NCBI RefSeq assembly: GCF_000418325.1
Contig: NC_021658.1
Span: 11,298,001-11,362,000, forward strand
Direction of reading: 5' to 3'
DNA length: 64,000 nucleotides
Origin: Sorangium cellulosum So0157-2
GTDB lineage: Bacteria > Myxococcota_A > Polyangia > Polyangiales > Polyangiaceae
The position numbers were made by a program, and so were the translations under genes. The notes below the pieces were generated by a model, which worked only from the letters and a program-made list of their open reading frames with translations, had not been told where the DNA came from and made no database searches. The stretch's first letter is position 1. Every line of letters begins with the position of its first letter. Shown here one piece after another: positions 1-10,712 of the stretch.

Positions 1-3000
1 CGCGAGGTCCTCTTCGTTCCAAACGATCTCGCGGGTGGCGCCACGGAAGGTCCATGTCAGCTGGTTGCCACTCGCGTCGTACTGGTAATTGCGATCGTAG
101 CGTTGCGACTCCGCATGGAGCAGCTCGGAGGTGCGCGTCATCGCGTGAGGCCGGGGCCCCGCGTAGGAGTAGTTCGCGTCGTACGTCTGCTCGGGGATGA
201 CGTGATCGATCCGCCATCCGTCAACTTCTCCATCCTGCCCATCGAGCGGAGAGGAGTCCGGCACCTGCCGCAGGCTCTGGTTCGTCTTGTTGGTGATGTT
301 GTGGATGTCGTCGTACTCGAACGCCTGCGTGTAGCGATACCTCTCATGGGACCTGGCCTGCACCACGCCGGCCGCCTGCGTCAGGCGGTCCAGCGCGTCG
401 TACTGGTACGTGTGCTTCAGGTTGCCGACGAGCACGCTGCCGTTCATCAGGTTGTCGAACGGCGCGTCGTTCCGCAGCTCGGTCACGTTCCCGGCTTCAT
501 CGTACGTGTAGTCGAGCCGCTGGAACGGCCTCGCCGGCTGGTTCTGCTGGCGCAGGAACGGGTCGCGATGGTCCGCGTTGACGTTGGCGAGCCTGCGCGT
601 GCGCGGCTTGTACTGGTACGTCGTCTCGATGAAGTTGCCCGCGATGAGCCGGACCCTCTGCCCGAACTCGTCGTAGCCGATGTGCGCGAGGTAGATGGTG
701 TTCGGCGACTCGTCCGGGTGCTGCTCGTTGATCTGCGTATTCAGCCCGAGGATGCTCTTGAGGTTGCCGCCGGCGTCGTAGCTGTAGCTCAGCACCTCGC
801 GGCTCGGATCGCCGAGCGGCATCTGGTCCGGGTTGGTCCCGACCCGCAGGTCCGGGAAGAGAATGCGGAGCACCCGTCCGAACGAGTCGAACTGATGCTC
901 GACCTGGTAGCGGTAGGGACCGCGGTGCGGCTCCCGCAGCCGCGGGAACGTCACCTGGAGTTGGACCCTGTTGCCTTGCCGATCGTAGCGGAAGGTGCGC
1001 TCGCCGGCCTCGCTGGTCTCCGTCATGAGACGAGCGGCGACGTTTCCGTTGGCGTCCCCCGCGAGCGACGGACCACCGTAGGTGTAGACCCGCGGCGTGC
1101 TCGTCGGATAGGTGACCTGCCGCAGGCGATTGTAGTCGTACTGGTAGGTGATGCGCTGCGACGACGCCCGCAGCTTCGCGGTCTGCTTCTCTCGCAGGTT
1201 GCCGACGAGATCGTACTCGAACTCGATGAGCCCGGCGTCAGCGCTGTTCAGGCTCACCATGCGCCCGAGCGTGTCGAACGCCGCGGTCGTGACGTTGCCA
1301 TGAGCGTCCTCGACCTGGACGAGGTCGCTCACGGGGTTGTAGCGGTACTGGGTGACGATCGGCGTGCCGTCCGCTGGGTTGGCGCGCTCGATCATCTCGA
1401 CGACGCGATCCATGACGTCACGGTGCTGGAGGGTCATCCCGTCGTCGGGCTCCGTGACCGTGGTGCGGAAGCGCAGGACTCCCTCCTGGTCCAGCCCGAA
1501 GCCGTAGGTCGTATGGGTCTCGACGAAGTCCTGCCCGATGTCCTCATGATCGGAGGGCGTCGTCAGCTTGGTCACGCGCCCGAGGGCGTCGTACTCCCAC
1601 GTCGTGGAGAGATCGTCCGAGTCGGGTACATTCACCAGGGCGGTGGCGGCCTCCGTGCTGAAGACGGGCTGGCCCTGCTCCTTCCGGCGCCCGCGCTCGT
1701 CGAACTCGATATGGCCGCTGACCATCATCCCGACCTCGGTGTGGTCGCCGAAGTCCTTCTCCAGATCCTTCTTCGTCTGAATGACGCGATCGAAGCCGTC
1801 GATGAAGGTCACCGTCTCGACGTAGTCGTGGAGGTGGGGTGGGGTCGTCGGCGCGTTCCGGGAGACGTCCTTGTGGCCCATGACCGCCCAGAACGGCGCG
1901 GCAGAAGCCCCCGGCTGCAGCCCGTACACGGCGCGCATCGTGGGAACCACGCCCTCCTGCGCGACGGTATCCTCCACGAAGTCGTTCGGACCCCACACCG
2001 CGACCAGGCGGCCGAAGGCGTCGTACTTGTACCTCGTGCCGTGGCCGTTCAGATCGGTCGTGATCTCGACAGCACCGAACAGGTAGTTCGGGCTGCTCGT
2101 CGACGTATAGCCGAAAGAGTCGGTGACGCTCGTCCGGTAGATCCCCGTCTCGTCGTAGAGGTAAGTGAGCTCGTAGTCGTTGGGATCGGTCACCTTGTGG
2201 ATGTTGCCGAGCTCGTCCCGCTCGATCGCGACCGTGCTCGCGGCGTCGTTGTACGTCGCGGTGGAGCCCGGAATGCCACCCCCGGTGACGTGCTGGCTGA
2301 ACGTCTCGAGCGCGCCCGTCGTGGGATGATAGGTGGCCCGCCGGTCACGCAGCACCGCGCCTGACGCGCTTCCGCTGCGCGCCACCACCCGGTTCGGCTG
2401 CGCGAGGTACAGCTCGTTGGGGCTCGAATAGGCGAAGCCTCGCGTGTCGTACTCGACCTTGTAGAACAGGTCGTCCGCGGTGCCCTCGTCGGCGCTCAGG
2501 AAGAGCGTATCGATGCCGCCGTGATCGAAGCTCCAGGTCCGCTGCTCCGCCGTGGACTTCTGAGCCGTCGCCTCTCCCTCGAACCACTCCGTCGTGCGGT
2601 GCGTCTCCGCGGGGAAGAACGAGCCGACGATGGGATCCGGCTTGTCCTGCACACTCGCCCCGCCGGGCGTCGGGTCTTCGTACGTGAACGTCTGGCGCGT
2701 GTAGGGGATGGGATCGCCGCTCGCCGAGACGCCGCGCTCGATGGTCTGATGGACCAGCCCACGACGGTAGTAGTCCTGGTTGAAGTAGTGCGTCTCGATC
2801 TGCGAGCCGTCGCCCGAGCCGTCCACCCACTCGCCCTCGCTGTCCTTCACGCCGCGCGTCAGGGTGACGATCGACGAGCCGTAGTCCTCGCGCTCGACGC
2901 GATCGTACTTGCCCGTCTGCGCGCGGGCGGCTCCGCCCGCCGGCGCCGTGTAGTCCAGGGTCTGACCGAGGGTCTGGCCACGGCCGTCCATCGAGACGAT

Positions 3001-6000
3001 CGAGACGAGGGCGTAGCTGTTGCCCGGCAGGTCGACGCTCGGCTCCGCCTCGTCGCCAACCTCGTTGCCGTAACGCTCGTACTCGAGCTCGAACCTGCCG
3101 TCGAAGGGGCGATTGACGGCCTTGAGGAGGTTGGCCCTCCCGAGCTGGTTCAGCTTGACCCAGACATCGGCCTGGCCGTCGACCTTGGCGACGTGATCGA
3201 CCAGCCCGTCGCCGTTCACGTCACGCCAGGCCACGTCGCTGCCGCCTGCCGTGTCGTTGTAGAAGCCGTAGACGCTGCCGCAGACGAAGAAGTAGCAGAT
3301 CTCGGCATCGAAGGTCGCGCTGTAGTCGCGCGAGCTGGAGAAGGTCAACGCCTCTTGATTGCGCTTCGTCGCGTCGAAAGTCTCCAGGATTTTCGAGCCG
3401 ACGGTGGCGAGCTCATCCTCCACGTCGCCCGGCCACGGCGGGAGCTCCCACGTCTGCTCCGCGTCGAAGCGGTCGCCCAGGTTCAGCTTGACCCGGAGCT
3501 GCGGGTCATACGGCAGCCGGCTCACGTGGTCGAGCATACCATCGCCGTTGACGTCGATGAAGTCCACCGCCTGCCGGTTGATGCTGTAGACGTACCCGGC
3601 GCCGACGTGTCCGCCGCCCCCGAAGAGGCCCACGCTGAACGACGCGCCGACCGAGACGCCTGCGCTGAGCGAGCCGGTGTCCTCGTAGCGCGCCGCGTTC
3701 GGGCCGGTCTCGACATCCATGACGTTGATGGTGTTCAGCACGTCCTCGCGCAGGCCGAAGCCGTTGGCCATCCAGTCCGGATTCGACCACGCGATCGGCG
3801 CCGTGAGGCCGTAGCCGGTGTTGAGGCGCACGACGGGATCTCCGCCTTCGGGGCTGAAGGATACGCGGTCCGGCAGGCCGTCCTGGTTGATGTCGAGGAG
3901 CTCGGTCTTCGCGGAGCTCACCGCGTAGTCGAGCCCGACGGAGAAGCTCGTGGACATGACCGCGCGTGTCCGGCCGCGCGTGTCCGTGTCCGGGATCGCC
4001 TGGTCCTTCTCGTCGCTGCCGCCGAGCGCCATGCTCGCCTTGAAGCGCATGCTCTCCTGGTCGACCTCGCGGAACTCGTCGAAGCCGTACGCGCGCTTGG
4101 AGGTGAATCCGCCGCCGGTATTGAACAGGACGCCATTGCGCGTCACCAGGTCGGGCAGGTTGTCCCCGTTCATGTCGAGGAAGTCGACCTCACCCGTGGT
4201 GTCGGCCGCACCGATCCCCATGTCCAGGTTGTAGAAATTGGCGTTCAGTCCATAGCTCCACGTATCGGACAGCCGCAGCGCCTCGATCCCCGCGCTCCCC
4301 GAGAAGCCGCGGCCGGCCTTCGTGCGCCCGGGCGAGAACAGACCGCGCCCCACGAAGCTGCCCTGGCCGCGCGTGCTGTACACGGGACCAGCGCCGCCAG
4401 CCACCCCCGCGCGGGAGATGGTCGCGAAGAAGAAAGGCGACGTGTCGTTGCTCACGTTCGCATGCTGGAGCGCGGGCTCGCTGAAGGTCTGGTCGCTGCG
4501 ATAGTCACCGAACGACCAGCGGTGATATCCACCCGCCATCATGTCGTGCGTGGGCGCCGGCGCCTCGGTGTCCCCGAAGCTCGGATCCAGCCAGCGGACG
4601 TTGACGGGCGCGAGGTCCCCTCCGGTCGTGGGATCCCAGTACACCTGGCCATCACCGGGCGTTGCCCCGACGCGCGTGAGGGGCGATTTGGAGATCAGGG
4701 TGAAGTAGATGGGCTCACCCGGGGTGATGCCGACCGGAGCGGGGAGCGCGACGGGGCCCGTCGCCGTGGGGCCGAGGCACGCCTTCGAGAAGAGCTTGTT
4801 GACGCCCTGCACGAGGGCGCACACCGGGTGGCTCGTGACGCCCTTCATGAAGGTGCCCGCGCTGGTCGAGCTCTCCGCCGTCACCGGCGTCGTCGGCGCG
4901 CCGGCCTGCCACATGAAGACGGCGACGTTCACCTCCGGCTGGTGCACGATGAAGCTCACGGGCACCGGATCTTCCGGCGTCGGATCGTTCTCGATGTCGC
5001 AGACGATCGTCTCCGGATCTTCCTCGGAGGGACCGCACCCGAGCACGGCCCCCTCCACGTAAGCCTCGGCCTCCGGGTCCGGCCGGCTGTAGCGCGTGTA
5101 CTCGACGACGGGCGCCCAGCCCACCCGCTCGGGGTCCACCGGCGAGTCCGACTTCAGCTCGAAGTAGAGCAAGTCGCCCGTATCGACGCGGATGCCCGTC
5201 CCGGTGACCTGATACGCCCCTTCGAAGCTGGCGGCCAGGGGGGTGCTCGCCACGAGCTGCGCATCGTTCCACTGGGCCGCAGTGGACGGCACCTTGTAGA
5301 CGTTGAGCTCGACGTCGTCGGAGGTCGAGAGCTTGGTCCCCCCTCCGAGCACGCTGACCTCGCCCGGTGCGTTCGGGATCCAGGGCCGCTTCGGCATGCC
5401 CACGAGACGGAAATCGTCGGCCAGCGACGTGCGGTAGACAAACGAGCCGTACACCTCCCGGTCGTCGACGCGGCTGGCGGGGATGCCCTGGTACGCGATC
5501 TCGGGAGACCACTGCACGAGATCCTTGCGCGGGTCGTCGACCGCGCTCACGCGGAAGTAGAGATCGTCCCCGACGCTGAGCGCCTCCTGGAGCGGCGTGG
5601 AGTCGTTGCAGGTGTTGCCCGCGGTAGGCACGCACGGCGCCAGGTCGTCCCCGGCGAACGTGCGGGTCCAGATCGGCGGGAGCGCGTCGTTCTTGAGGAT
5701 GGAGACGGTGACCCCGTCGCCGCCCGCCGCACCCTTCTGGATGGCGCCGCCGATCTGCACCGTGCCGGCGAACGGCGCCCTCCAGCGCGCCAGCGGGTCG
5801 ACGAGGAAGAAGCTGCTCTTCTGGTTCTCCAGGCGGTCCGCGTTCGCGAACGCGATCATCGACTCGTCGTACGCGCCGAACGTCTCCTCGCCTTCGAAGC
5901 GATCCTTCGCGCCCTTGCGGACCTTGATGGCGCCATCGCTCACCCACACCTGATCGACGAAGCCGTCGCCGTTGATGTCGGAGAGGATGTGGCGTTCCTC

Positions 6001-9000
6001 GGCTTCCGTGTGGGCGAGGCTACCGCCGAGGCCGAGAGCGCCGCCGAGCACGGAGATCCCTGCTCCGGCCGTCCAGCCGCCGGTGTCCGTGTAGCCGAGC
6101 GAGTTCTCTCCGACGCCGGGAATGGCCTTGTAGCTCAGATGATCGAAGGGGGGCAGGAGGTGGGGCGCCGTGTTGACGCTGCTGCTCGCGCCGTTGAGGA
6201 GGTCGAGCATCCCGTCGCCGCTGACATCCAGGAGCGAGCGGCGCACGCGGCTGTGCCCGCTGGAGCCGCCGAGGCTCGCGTTCGCGGAGATGACCGCAAA
6301 ATTGACGCCGACGCCGCCGCCGCCGCCGACGCTCGAGCCCTTCGTCCTCGAGAGCCCGAACTCCGTGCGCAGGCCCGAGCCCGACTTCAGCGTGCCCCAG
6401 ATCTTGGGCTCCGCGAAGGGAGCCGGGGGTCTCTCCTCGTACTCGAAATCGTGCTTGTACAGCTCGGAGCCGTCCGTGCCGAGCGAGCCGACCTCCTCGA
6501 GCAGCGTCTTCTGGAAGGCGCCGAGCGTGTAGCGGAGGTCGTAGCTGCGGACGATCGTGTCGCCGAAGGCGACCTCGACGCTCTCCAGGCGGCGCGCCGT
6601 CTTGATCGGGAAGCCGGCCCGCGCGTCGACGGTGCGGTCGGGCCGGGTCTCGGCGGCGTCGAGCACGAAGCTCACGTTGTAGGTCCCGTCGCAGTCGACC
6701 TCGTCCGCCGACGTGATGGCGCCGTAGCAGATCTTCTTCGGGTAGATCTGAGGCATCGAGACGCCGGACATCGTCTGCTCGTCGTGGAAGTACTTGAACA
6801 CGATCCGATTCCCGAACCGGTCCTCGGCGTACTCCAGGTTCCACTTGAAGATGCGGCTCGCGTCGTTGGGATCGGCGAGCCGCGCGTTCGCGGTCTTGCC
6901 GTAGACCGACTTCACCCCGTTCTTGTCGGTCACCTCCCAGTAAACGACGCCCGGCTCGCCGGTCGGCAGCCGCAGGATGCGCTGGAACGCGCCCTCGACG
7001 CGGCGCTCATACCGCATGCCGCCCGCGGCCGGACCGACGGCCGTCAGCTGGGCGCCGTCGAGCGCGTAGCGCACCGAGCCCGCGACGGAACCCGGGTGAT
7101 CGTTCTGGATCTTGGTACCATCGTAGTCGGGGACGCCGAAGCGCGTGTCGTGCTGGATGCTCGAGATCTCGAGGTCCCAGCCGATGCCGAGCCAGCCGTT
7201 GCCGCGGGCGCTCGAGTACGTGAGCGCCAGATCGGGGTCGAGGCCGCTGCGGCCGGGCGGCACGCGCAGCGGGTAGCTCAGGTTCGCCGTGCGCCGCGGG
7301 TTCGCGCTCGGCGGCTCGATCAGGTCCACGCCGGCCGAGGGGCTGCCGAGCTCGATACCGTTCATCTCGCCGGGCAACGTGTTCTTGGGACCCGGCGCGT
7401 CCGGCGCCGGGAGCGTGGCGTTCATGAACTCGGTGAAGTGCTCGGTCTCGCTCACCATCACGCCGCCGCTCGCGTCCGCCACCTTGGGGATCGCGCGCCA
7501 CAGGCCGACCTGCTCGTCGAAGTAGAGGGTCGAGATGCTGCGCATCGTCGCCGCAGGCGGCATGCCCTCCCGGTCGAACGGCAGCGTGAGCCGCACGGGC
7601 CGGTTGAAGCGCAGCCCCGCCGGGCCGAAGCGGAAGCTGCCGCTGCCCGGCACCACGTTGACGAGCCCGCGCCCGGGGGGCGAGGCCTGGTCGCGCGTCA
7701 GGGGTCGAATCGTGATGCGCACCGGCTCCGAGACCGCCCCCGCCGGGATCTCGAGCGTCGCGCCGGCGTAGTGCAGCGTCTTCGCCTCCTCCGGCGTGAC
7801 CCACTCGCCGTACGGCGCGCCCACGTCGGGCGTGAGGCCGTCTGGCGCGGCCGCGAGCGCGCTCTCGTCCAGGCACGGTCCGAGCTCGACCTTGCGATCG
7901 ACGGTGGAGCCATCGGCCAGGGTGGCGCGCAGCTGAACGGACCACGCGGCCCCTCCCCGCGCCTCGGGGACGCTGAGCTCGAAGGCCCCGTCGCCGCCCA
8001 GCTCCGCGGGCGTGAGGGCGCGACCATCGACGCTGACACCCGTCACCGCGGCGCCCGCGCCGTGCACGAAGCCCCGGACGTAGGCTCGCCCCTGCTCGCA
8101 CTCGCCGTGCAGCGGGTAGGCAATGCGGAGCTCCGGACGCGCTTGCGCCGGCAAGGCGCTCGCGGCCACGCGCAGATCGCCGATCGGCGAGGATTTCTCC
8201 TTGCCGCCGTGGAACGAGAAGCGCACCGCGTCGAGCGTTCCGAACACGCCCGCCGCGTCCCATTGATGCCATCCGGGCGAGAGGCCTCGAAGCGGAATCT
8301 CCAGGCGCTCCTTCCCCCCTCCGGCGATGGCGATCAGCTTGCCGTCCGACGGCTCGATCAGGCGGAAGCCGAGCGTGTGGGGGGCCGAGGGCCCGGCGAA
8401 CGCGGCCGTTCCGAGCTGGGTCGCCTGCGCCGACGGCGGGCGACCTGCGATGCTCGACAGCGCGGCGGGGGAGGCGGCGGCGTAGCTGCCGCCGTGCGGG
8501 ATGCCGACCACGCGCACGTGGCTCACGCGGTAAGTCGACACGGAGCCCTGCTCAACGGAGCTGCGCGGCGCCCCGAACGCCACCTGATTGACGCCCTGCT
8601 TGAGCCACGCGGGGTTGATCTCCTCGACCTGCAGGCCGGACTTGGCGCTCGCCGGCGCAAGCGCCGCCGACGCGCGCTCGGCCGCCCCGTTGATGCTGCG
8701 CGGCACGCCGCTCCAGTGCGAGGCGCCCTCGAGCTCGTAGAGCAGGAACGCGCGCGCCAGCGACCGCGGCTCGGCGAAGACGTCGACCTCGAACGTCTGG
8801 GCGCCTTCCCCGGCCTCGCCGACGCGCGCCGTGGCGCGATCCGAGGAGAAGACGGGCGCTCCCGGGAAGCCGTTGCTCGTCACGCGATCGGCCCAGTGCG
8901 CTTCCGGCAGCACGCCCACCGGATCGCGCGCGCCCCAGAACGCGAGCTCTGCCAGACCGGACTCGTCCCCTGGGAGCCACTCGACGACCGCCCGCTCGGC

Positions 9001-9582
9001 CAGGACGGGCAGCGGCATGCGCAGCGGGCCGAGGGTGCCCGAGATCTCCAGCGCGCGCTGCTCCACGCCCTCGAGGACGCGCTCGCCCGCGGCGCCGTCC
9101 ACGGTGATGGTCAATGCGCCGCGGGTCCGCCCGAAGCCGCTGACCTGGTGGATCCAGGTAGGCTCGGCGAAGCGGACCTCCACGCGGACCGGGACCCCCG
9201 AGGGCGAGGACAGCGTCGTCCGCGCGTCGCCGTCGAAGAGCGCCCAGGCGGCCCTCGGATCGGCGTTCGCGGGGGCGTTGAGCCACTGCGCCGAGGCCAC
9301 CGCCGCGACGGTCGTCGCGTCGCCCGAGTCCGGCAGCGCGGTCGCCGCACCGCGCTCCACGCCCTGTGGCGCCGCAGCGCCAGGCATGCCGGCCCTCGCG
9401 GACTCGATCTCGTGCAGCGCCTCGTCGAGCGGGAGGCTGGGCTCCGCCGCGCTCGCCCTCGCGCTCGGCGCTCGGGACGACGTCGCGGCCAGCGCCGCGA
9501 GCGGCCCCGCGAGCGCCAGCGCCTGGATCAGTACGAAAGACGTGGTCCGAGCCTTCTTGGATCGACCGATGACGTTCAGCAT
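1..9582 (-). CDS. Giant SpvB/FG-GAP/RHS-repeat protein (C-terminus beyond window)
   Basis: One minus-strand frame stays open from an ATG at 9582 to the left edge, giving about 3,194 visible codons; the C-terminus is missing. The N-terminus has a signal-like hydrophobic stretch (about residues 16-35) after basic residues, then galactose-binding-like beta regions. Around residues 760-1000 lies an SpvB/TcaC-type domain (motif GNGWLGIGWDLEISS). FG-GAP/VCBS-type repeats follow between about residues 1120 and 2130 (DINGDGFVDQV, DVNGDGMLDHV, DVNGDGLVDHV). RHS/YD repeats fill the rest (YDALGRVTKL, YDAFGRLVAVWG). This is the architecture of Tc-toxin B/C-like and wall-associated RHS proteins, in which the repeats form a shell around a variable C-terminal cargo. 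That cargo, and hence whether this is a toxin, cannot be seen. No frame break was found in the parts translated. The antisense strand also carries a very long open frame, which is a GC artefact. Confidence 0.9.
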   Translation of the reverse strand, partial: MLNVIGRSKKARTTSFVLIQALALAGPLAALAATSSRAPSARASAAEPSLPLDEALHEIESARAGMPGAAAPQGVERGAATALPDSGDATTVAAVASAQWLNAPANADPRAAWALFDGDARTTLSSPSGVPVRVEVRFAEPTWIHQVSGFGRTRGALTITVDGAAGERVLEGVEQRALEISGTLGPLRMPLPVLAERAVVEWLPGDESGLAELAFWGARDPVGVLPEAHWADRVTSNGFPGAPVFSSDRATARVGEAGEGAQTFEVDVFAEPRSLARAFLLYELEGASHWSGVPRSINGAAERASAALAPASAKSGLQVEEINPAWLKQGVNQVAFGAPRSSVEQGSVSTYRVSHVRVVGIPHGGSYAAASPAALSSIAGRPPSAQATQLGTAAFAGPSAPHTLGFRLIEPSDGKLIAIAGGGKERLEIPLRGLSPGWHQWDAAGVFGTLDAVRFSFHGGKEKSSPIGDLRVAASALPAQARPELRIAYPLHGECEQGRAYVRGFVHGAGAAVTGVSVDGRALTPAELGGDGAFELSVPEARGGAAWSVQLRATLADGSTVDRKVELGPCLDESALAAAPDGLTPDVGAPYGEWVTPEEAKTLHYAGATLEIPAGAVSEPVRITIRPLTRDQASPPGRGLVNVVPGSGSFRFGPAGLRFNRPVRLTLPFDREGMPPAATMRSISTLYFDEQVGLWRAIPKVADASGGVMVSETEHFTEFMNATLPAPDAPGPKNTLPGEMNGIELGSPSAGVDLIEPPSANPRRTANLSYPLRVPPGRSGLDPDLALTYSSARGNGWLGIGWDLEISSIQHDTRFGVPDYDGTKIQNDHPGSVAGSVRYALDGAQLTAVGPAAGGMRYERRVEGAFQRILRLPTGEPGVVYWEVTDKNGVKSVYGKTANARLADPNDASRIFKWNLEYAEDRFGNRIVFKYFHDEQTMSGVSMPQIYPKKICYGAITSADEVDCDGTYNVSFVLDAAETRPDRTVDARAGFPIKTARRLESVEVAFGDTIVRSYDLRYTLGAFQKTLLEEVGSLGTDGSELYKHDFEYEERPPAPFAEPKIWGTLKSGSGLRTEFGLSRTKGSSVGGGGGVGVNFAVISANASLGGSSGHSRVRRSLLDVSGDGMLDLLNGASSSVNTAPHLLPPFDHLSYKAIPGVGENSLGYTDTGGWTAGAGISVLGGALGLGGSLAHTEAEERHILSDINGDGFVDQVWVSDGAIKVRKGAKDRFEGEETFGAYDESMIAFANADRLENQKSSFFLVDPLARWRAPFAGTVQIGGAIQKGAAGGDGVTVSILKNDALPPIWTRTFAGDDLAPCVPTAGNTCNDSTPLQEALSVGDDLYFRVSAVDDPRKDLVQWSPEIAYQGIPASRVDDREVYGSFVYRTSLADDFRLVGMPKRPWIPNAPGEVSVLGGGTKLSTSDDVELNVYKVPSTAAQWNDAQLVASTPLAASFEGAYQVTGTGIRVDTGDLLYFELKSDSPVDPERVGWAPVVEYTRYSRPDPEAEAYVEGAVLGCGPSEEDPETIVCDIENDPTPEDPVPVSFIVHQPEVNVAVFMWQAGAPTTPVTAESSTSAGTFMKGVTSHPVCALVQGVNKLFSKACLGPTATGPVALPAPVGITPGEPIYFTLISKSPLTRVGATPGDGQVYWDPTTGGDLAPVNVRWLDPSFGDTEAPAPTHDMMAGGYHRWSFGDYRSDQTFSEPALQHANVSNDTSPFFFATISRAGVAGGAGPVYSTRGQGSFVGRGLFSPGRTKAGRGFSGSAGIEALRLSDTWSYGLNANFYNLDMGIGAADTTGEVDFLDMNGDNLPDLVTRNGVLFNTGGGFTSKRAYGFDEFREVDQESMRFKASMALGGSDEKDQAIPDTDTRGRTRAVMSTSFSVGLDYAVSSAKTELLDINQDGLPDRVSFSPEGGDPVVRLNTGYGLTAPIAWSNPDWMANGFGLREDVLNTINVMDVETGPNAARYEDTGSLSAGVSVGASFSVGLFGGGGHVGAGYVYSINRQAVDFIDVNGDGMLDHVSRLPYDPQLRVKLNLGDRFDAEQTWELPPWPGDVEDELATVGSKILETFDATKRNQEALTFSSSRDYSATFDAEICYFFVCGSVYGFYNDTAGGSDVAWRDVNGDGLVDHVAKVDGQADVWVKLNQLGRANLLKAVNRPFDGRFELEYERYGNEVGDEAEPSVDLPGNSYALVSIVSMDGRGQTLGQTLDYTAPAGGAARAQTGKYDRVEREDYGSSIVTLTRGVKDSEGEWVDGSGDGSQIETHYFNQDYYRRGLVHQTIERGVSASGDPIPYTRQTFTYEDPTPGGASVQDKPDPIVGSFFPAETHRTTEWFEGEATAQKSTAEQRTWSFDHGGIDTLFLSADEGTADDLFYKVEYDTRGFAYSSPNELYLAQPNRVVARSGSASGAVLRDRRATYHPTTGALETFSQHVTGGGIPGSTATYNDAASTVAIERDELGNIHKVTDPNDYELTYLYDETGIYRTSVTDSFGYTSTSSPNYLFGAVEITTDLNGHGTRYKYDAFGRLVAVWGPNDFVEDTVAQEGVVPTMRAVYGLQPGASAAPFWAVMGHKDVSRNAPTTPPHLHDYVETVTFIDGFDRVIQTKKDLEKDFGDHTEVGMMVSGHIEFDERGRRKEQGQPVFSTEAATALVNVPDSDDLSTTWEYDALGRVTKLTTPSDHEDIGQDFVETHTTYGFGLDQEGVLRFRTTVTEPDDGMTLQHRDVMDRVVEMIERANPADGTPIVTQYRYNPVSDLVQVEDAHGNVTTAAFDTLGRMVSLNSADAGLIEFEYDLVGNLREKQTAKLRASSQRITYQYDYNRLRQVTYPTSTPRVYTYGGPSLAGDANGNVAARLMTETSEAGERTFRYDRQGNRVQLQVTFPRLREPHRGPYRYQVEHQFDSFGRVLRILFPDLRVGTNPDQMPLGDPSREVLSYSYDAGGNLKSILGLNTQINEQHPDESPNTIYLAHIGYDEFGQRVRLIAGNFIETTYQYKPRTRRLANVNADHRDPFLRQQNQPARPFQRLDYTYDEAGNVTELRNDAPFDNLMNGSVLVGNLKHTYQYDALDRLTQAAGVVQARSHERYRYTQAFEYDDIHNITNKTNQSLRQVPDSSPLDGQDGEVDGWRIDHVIPEQTYDANYSYAGPRPHAMTRTSELLHAESQRYDRNYQYDASGNQLTWTFRGATREIVWNEEDLA

Positions 9583-9713
9583 AACGCGCTTCCTCGCAGC
9601 CCGCTGGTCAGCCGCTCACTCCCATGACGAGCGAATCGAAATGTCCCTGCGCCGCGCCCCGGAGGGCCGTATGGCCGCCCCTCACGCGCGCTCGAATCAA
9701 TGGCCTCAGGGCC

Positions 9714-10169
9714 TCACAGCCCGCCGGTCCAGGTGCAGGTCTGGAACTCCTGTCGCGCGGTGGTGATGGCCTGCCGGCACACGTGCGCCAGCGCTTGCTT
9801 CTTGAAGAGGCTGTCGGCCATCGTCTTCCACGCGGTCCGCTGACGGCGGATGCCGTTCTGCTGCTGGGTGAACTGATGCGACGGCAACGTCGCCTGCATG
9901 CACAGCTCGTACTGATCGAGGTAGCTGTCGCACTCCGTCACGCCGGTGCTGCCGTCGTTGGAGGTCAGCGCGCTCGACGATCTGCCGGCCCCCGACGACG
10001 CGCCGTCCTCGCACGCGAGGAGCAGCAAGCAGATGGCGCCCAGCAAAGAGGCGCTGCGCAGCGGCGCGCTCGGGAGCCTGCTGGACCCCGCAATCTTCAG
10101 CCGAACCGGCGGCCGCACGAACGCCGCCGCCGCACCGCGCCCCTGGGCGCTGCTGCCATGTTGCTGCAT
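9714..10169 (-). CDS. Small cysteine-containing lipoprotein, unknown function
   Basis: A 151-residue product if read from the ATG at 10169. The hydrophobic stretch LLGAICLLLLAC ends in a lipobox cysteine, so export and lipid anchoring are expected. The leader before it is long from this ATG (Cys53); a GTG at 10118 would put the cysteine at residue 36 and is the more usual geometry. The mature part is small, with spaced cysteines (TECDSYLDQYELCMQ, HVCRQ, QTCTW) that could form disulfides. It lies 131 bases upstream of the giant SpvB/RHS gene on the same strand, so the two may be co-expressed. I do not recognise the family. Confidence 0.65.
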   Translation of the reverse strand: MQQHGSSAQGRGAAAAFVRPPVRLKIAGSSRLPSAPLRSASLLGAICLLLLACEDGASSGAGRSSSALTSNDGSTGVTECDSYLDQYELCMQATLPSHQFTQQQNGIRRQRTAWKTMADSLFKKQALAHVCRQAITTARQEFQTCTWTGGL

Positions 10170-10712
10170 GTCGCTTCCTTCCCGAATCGTCCCGATCAGG
10201 GACCCATGCCGAGAGCCAACAAAGCTCTGACGCTCCGTCGCGCATCACCTCACGCGGGAGCCTTCGGGCGACGTTCCTGCCGCCGCTGGCACGATAGCGG
10301 CGCATGTAATCACCACGACAAGCCAATGGTCCAGAGCCATCCGCACGAGCAGCAAGAATTCGTCGGCCGCTTCAAGCTCCCATCGCATGTGCTTGCGGAC
10401 GGACCAGCGGACCAAACTGTCTGCCGGCGCTCCGGTGCTTTCTTCAACCGGAATCCATCTGCGCTGGTACAGGCGGGCGTTTGCTTGGCGCCGGCGCGCG
10501 CTGACGAAGCGGGTTTGCGGGGCGCCGGCGCGCGCGAACGGTGGAGAGAGTGGCGACGCGGGCAGGGTCGACCGCCGCGGCGGGAACGGCGACCTTCCTC
10601 GCGAGATCGACGCTCGACGATCGTGTCAAGGTCGCGGCCGGCTCACGACGACCTCCGGCGCGCAGCGGGCCAGCGTCGCTACACCAGCGTCGCTACACTA
10701 GGGCGCGCCTTG
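10170..10712 (-). other. Intergenic stretch, no convincing gene
   Basis: Open frames here lack family signatures and have mixed codon bias. The stretch holds a repeated GC palindrome (GGCGCCGGCGCGCGC twice, about 10490-10535) and a short tandem repeat near 10670. It presumably carries the promoter of the downstream lipoprotein gene, but no clear -35/-10 pair was identified. Confidence 0.4.
10670..10698. repeat. 14-bp tandem repeat, two copies
   Basis: CCAGCGTCGCTACA occurs twice head to tail, just downstream of the PEGA-protein stop codon. No function is evident. Confidence 0.6.

Noticed and set aside
2521-9627. Plus-strand open frame of 2,368 codons antisense to the SpvB/RHS gene
   Set aside because: Composition is Arg/Val/Ala/Asp shadow of high-GC coding on the other strand, without any domain; the minus frame carries clear SpvB, FG-GAP and RHS motifs.
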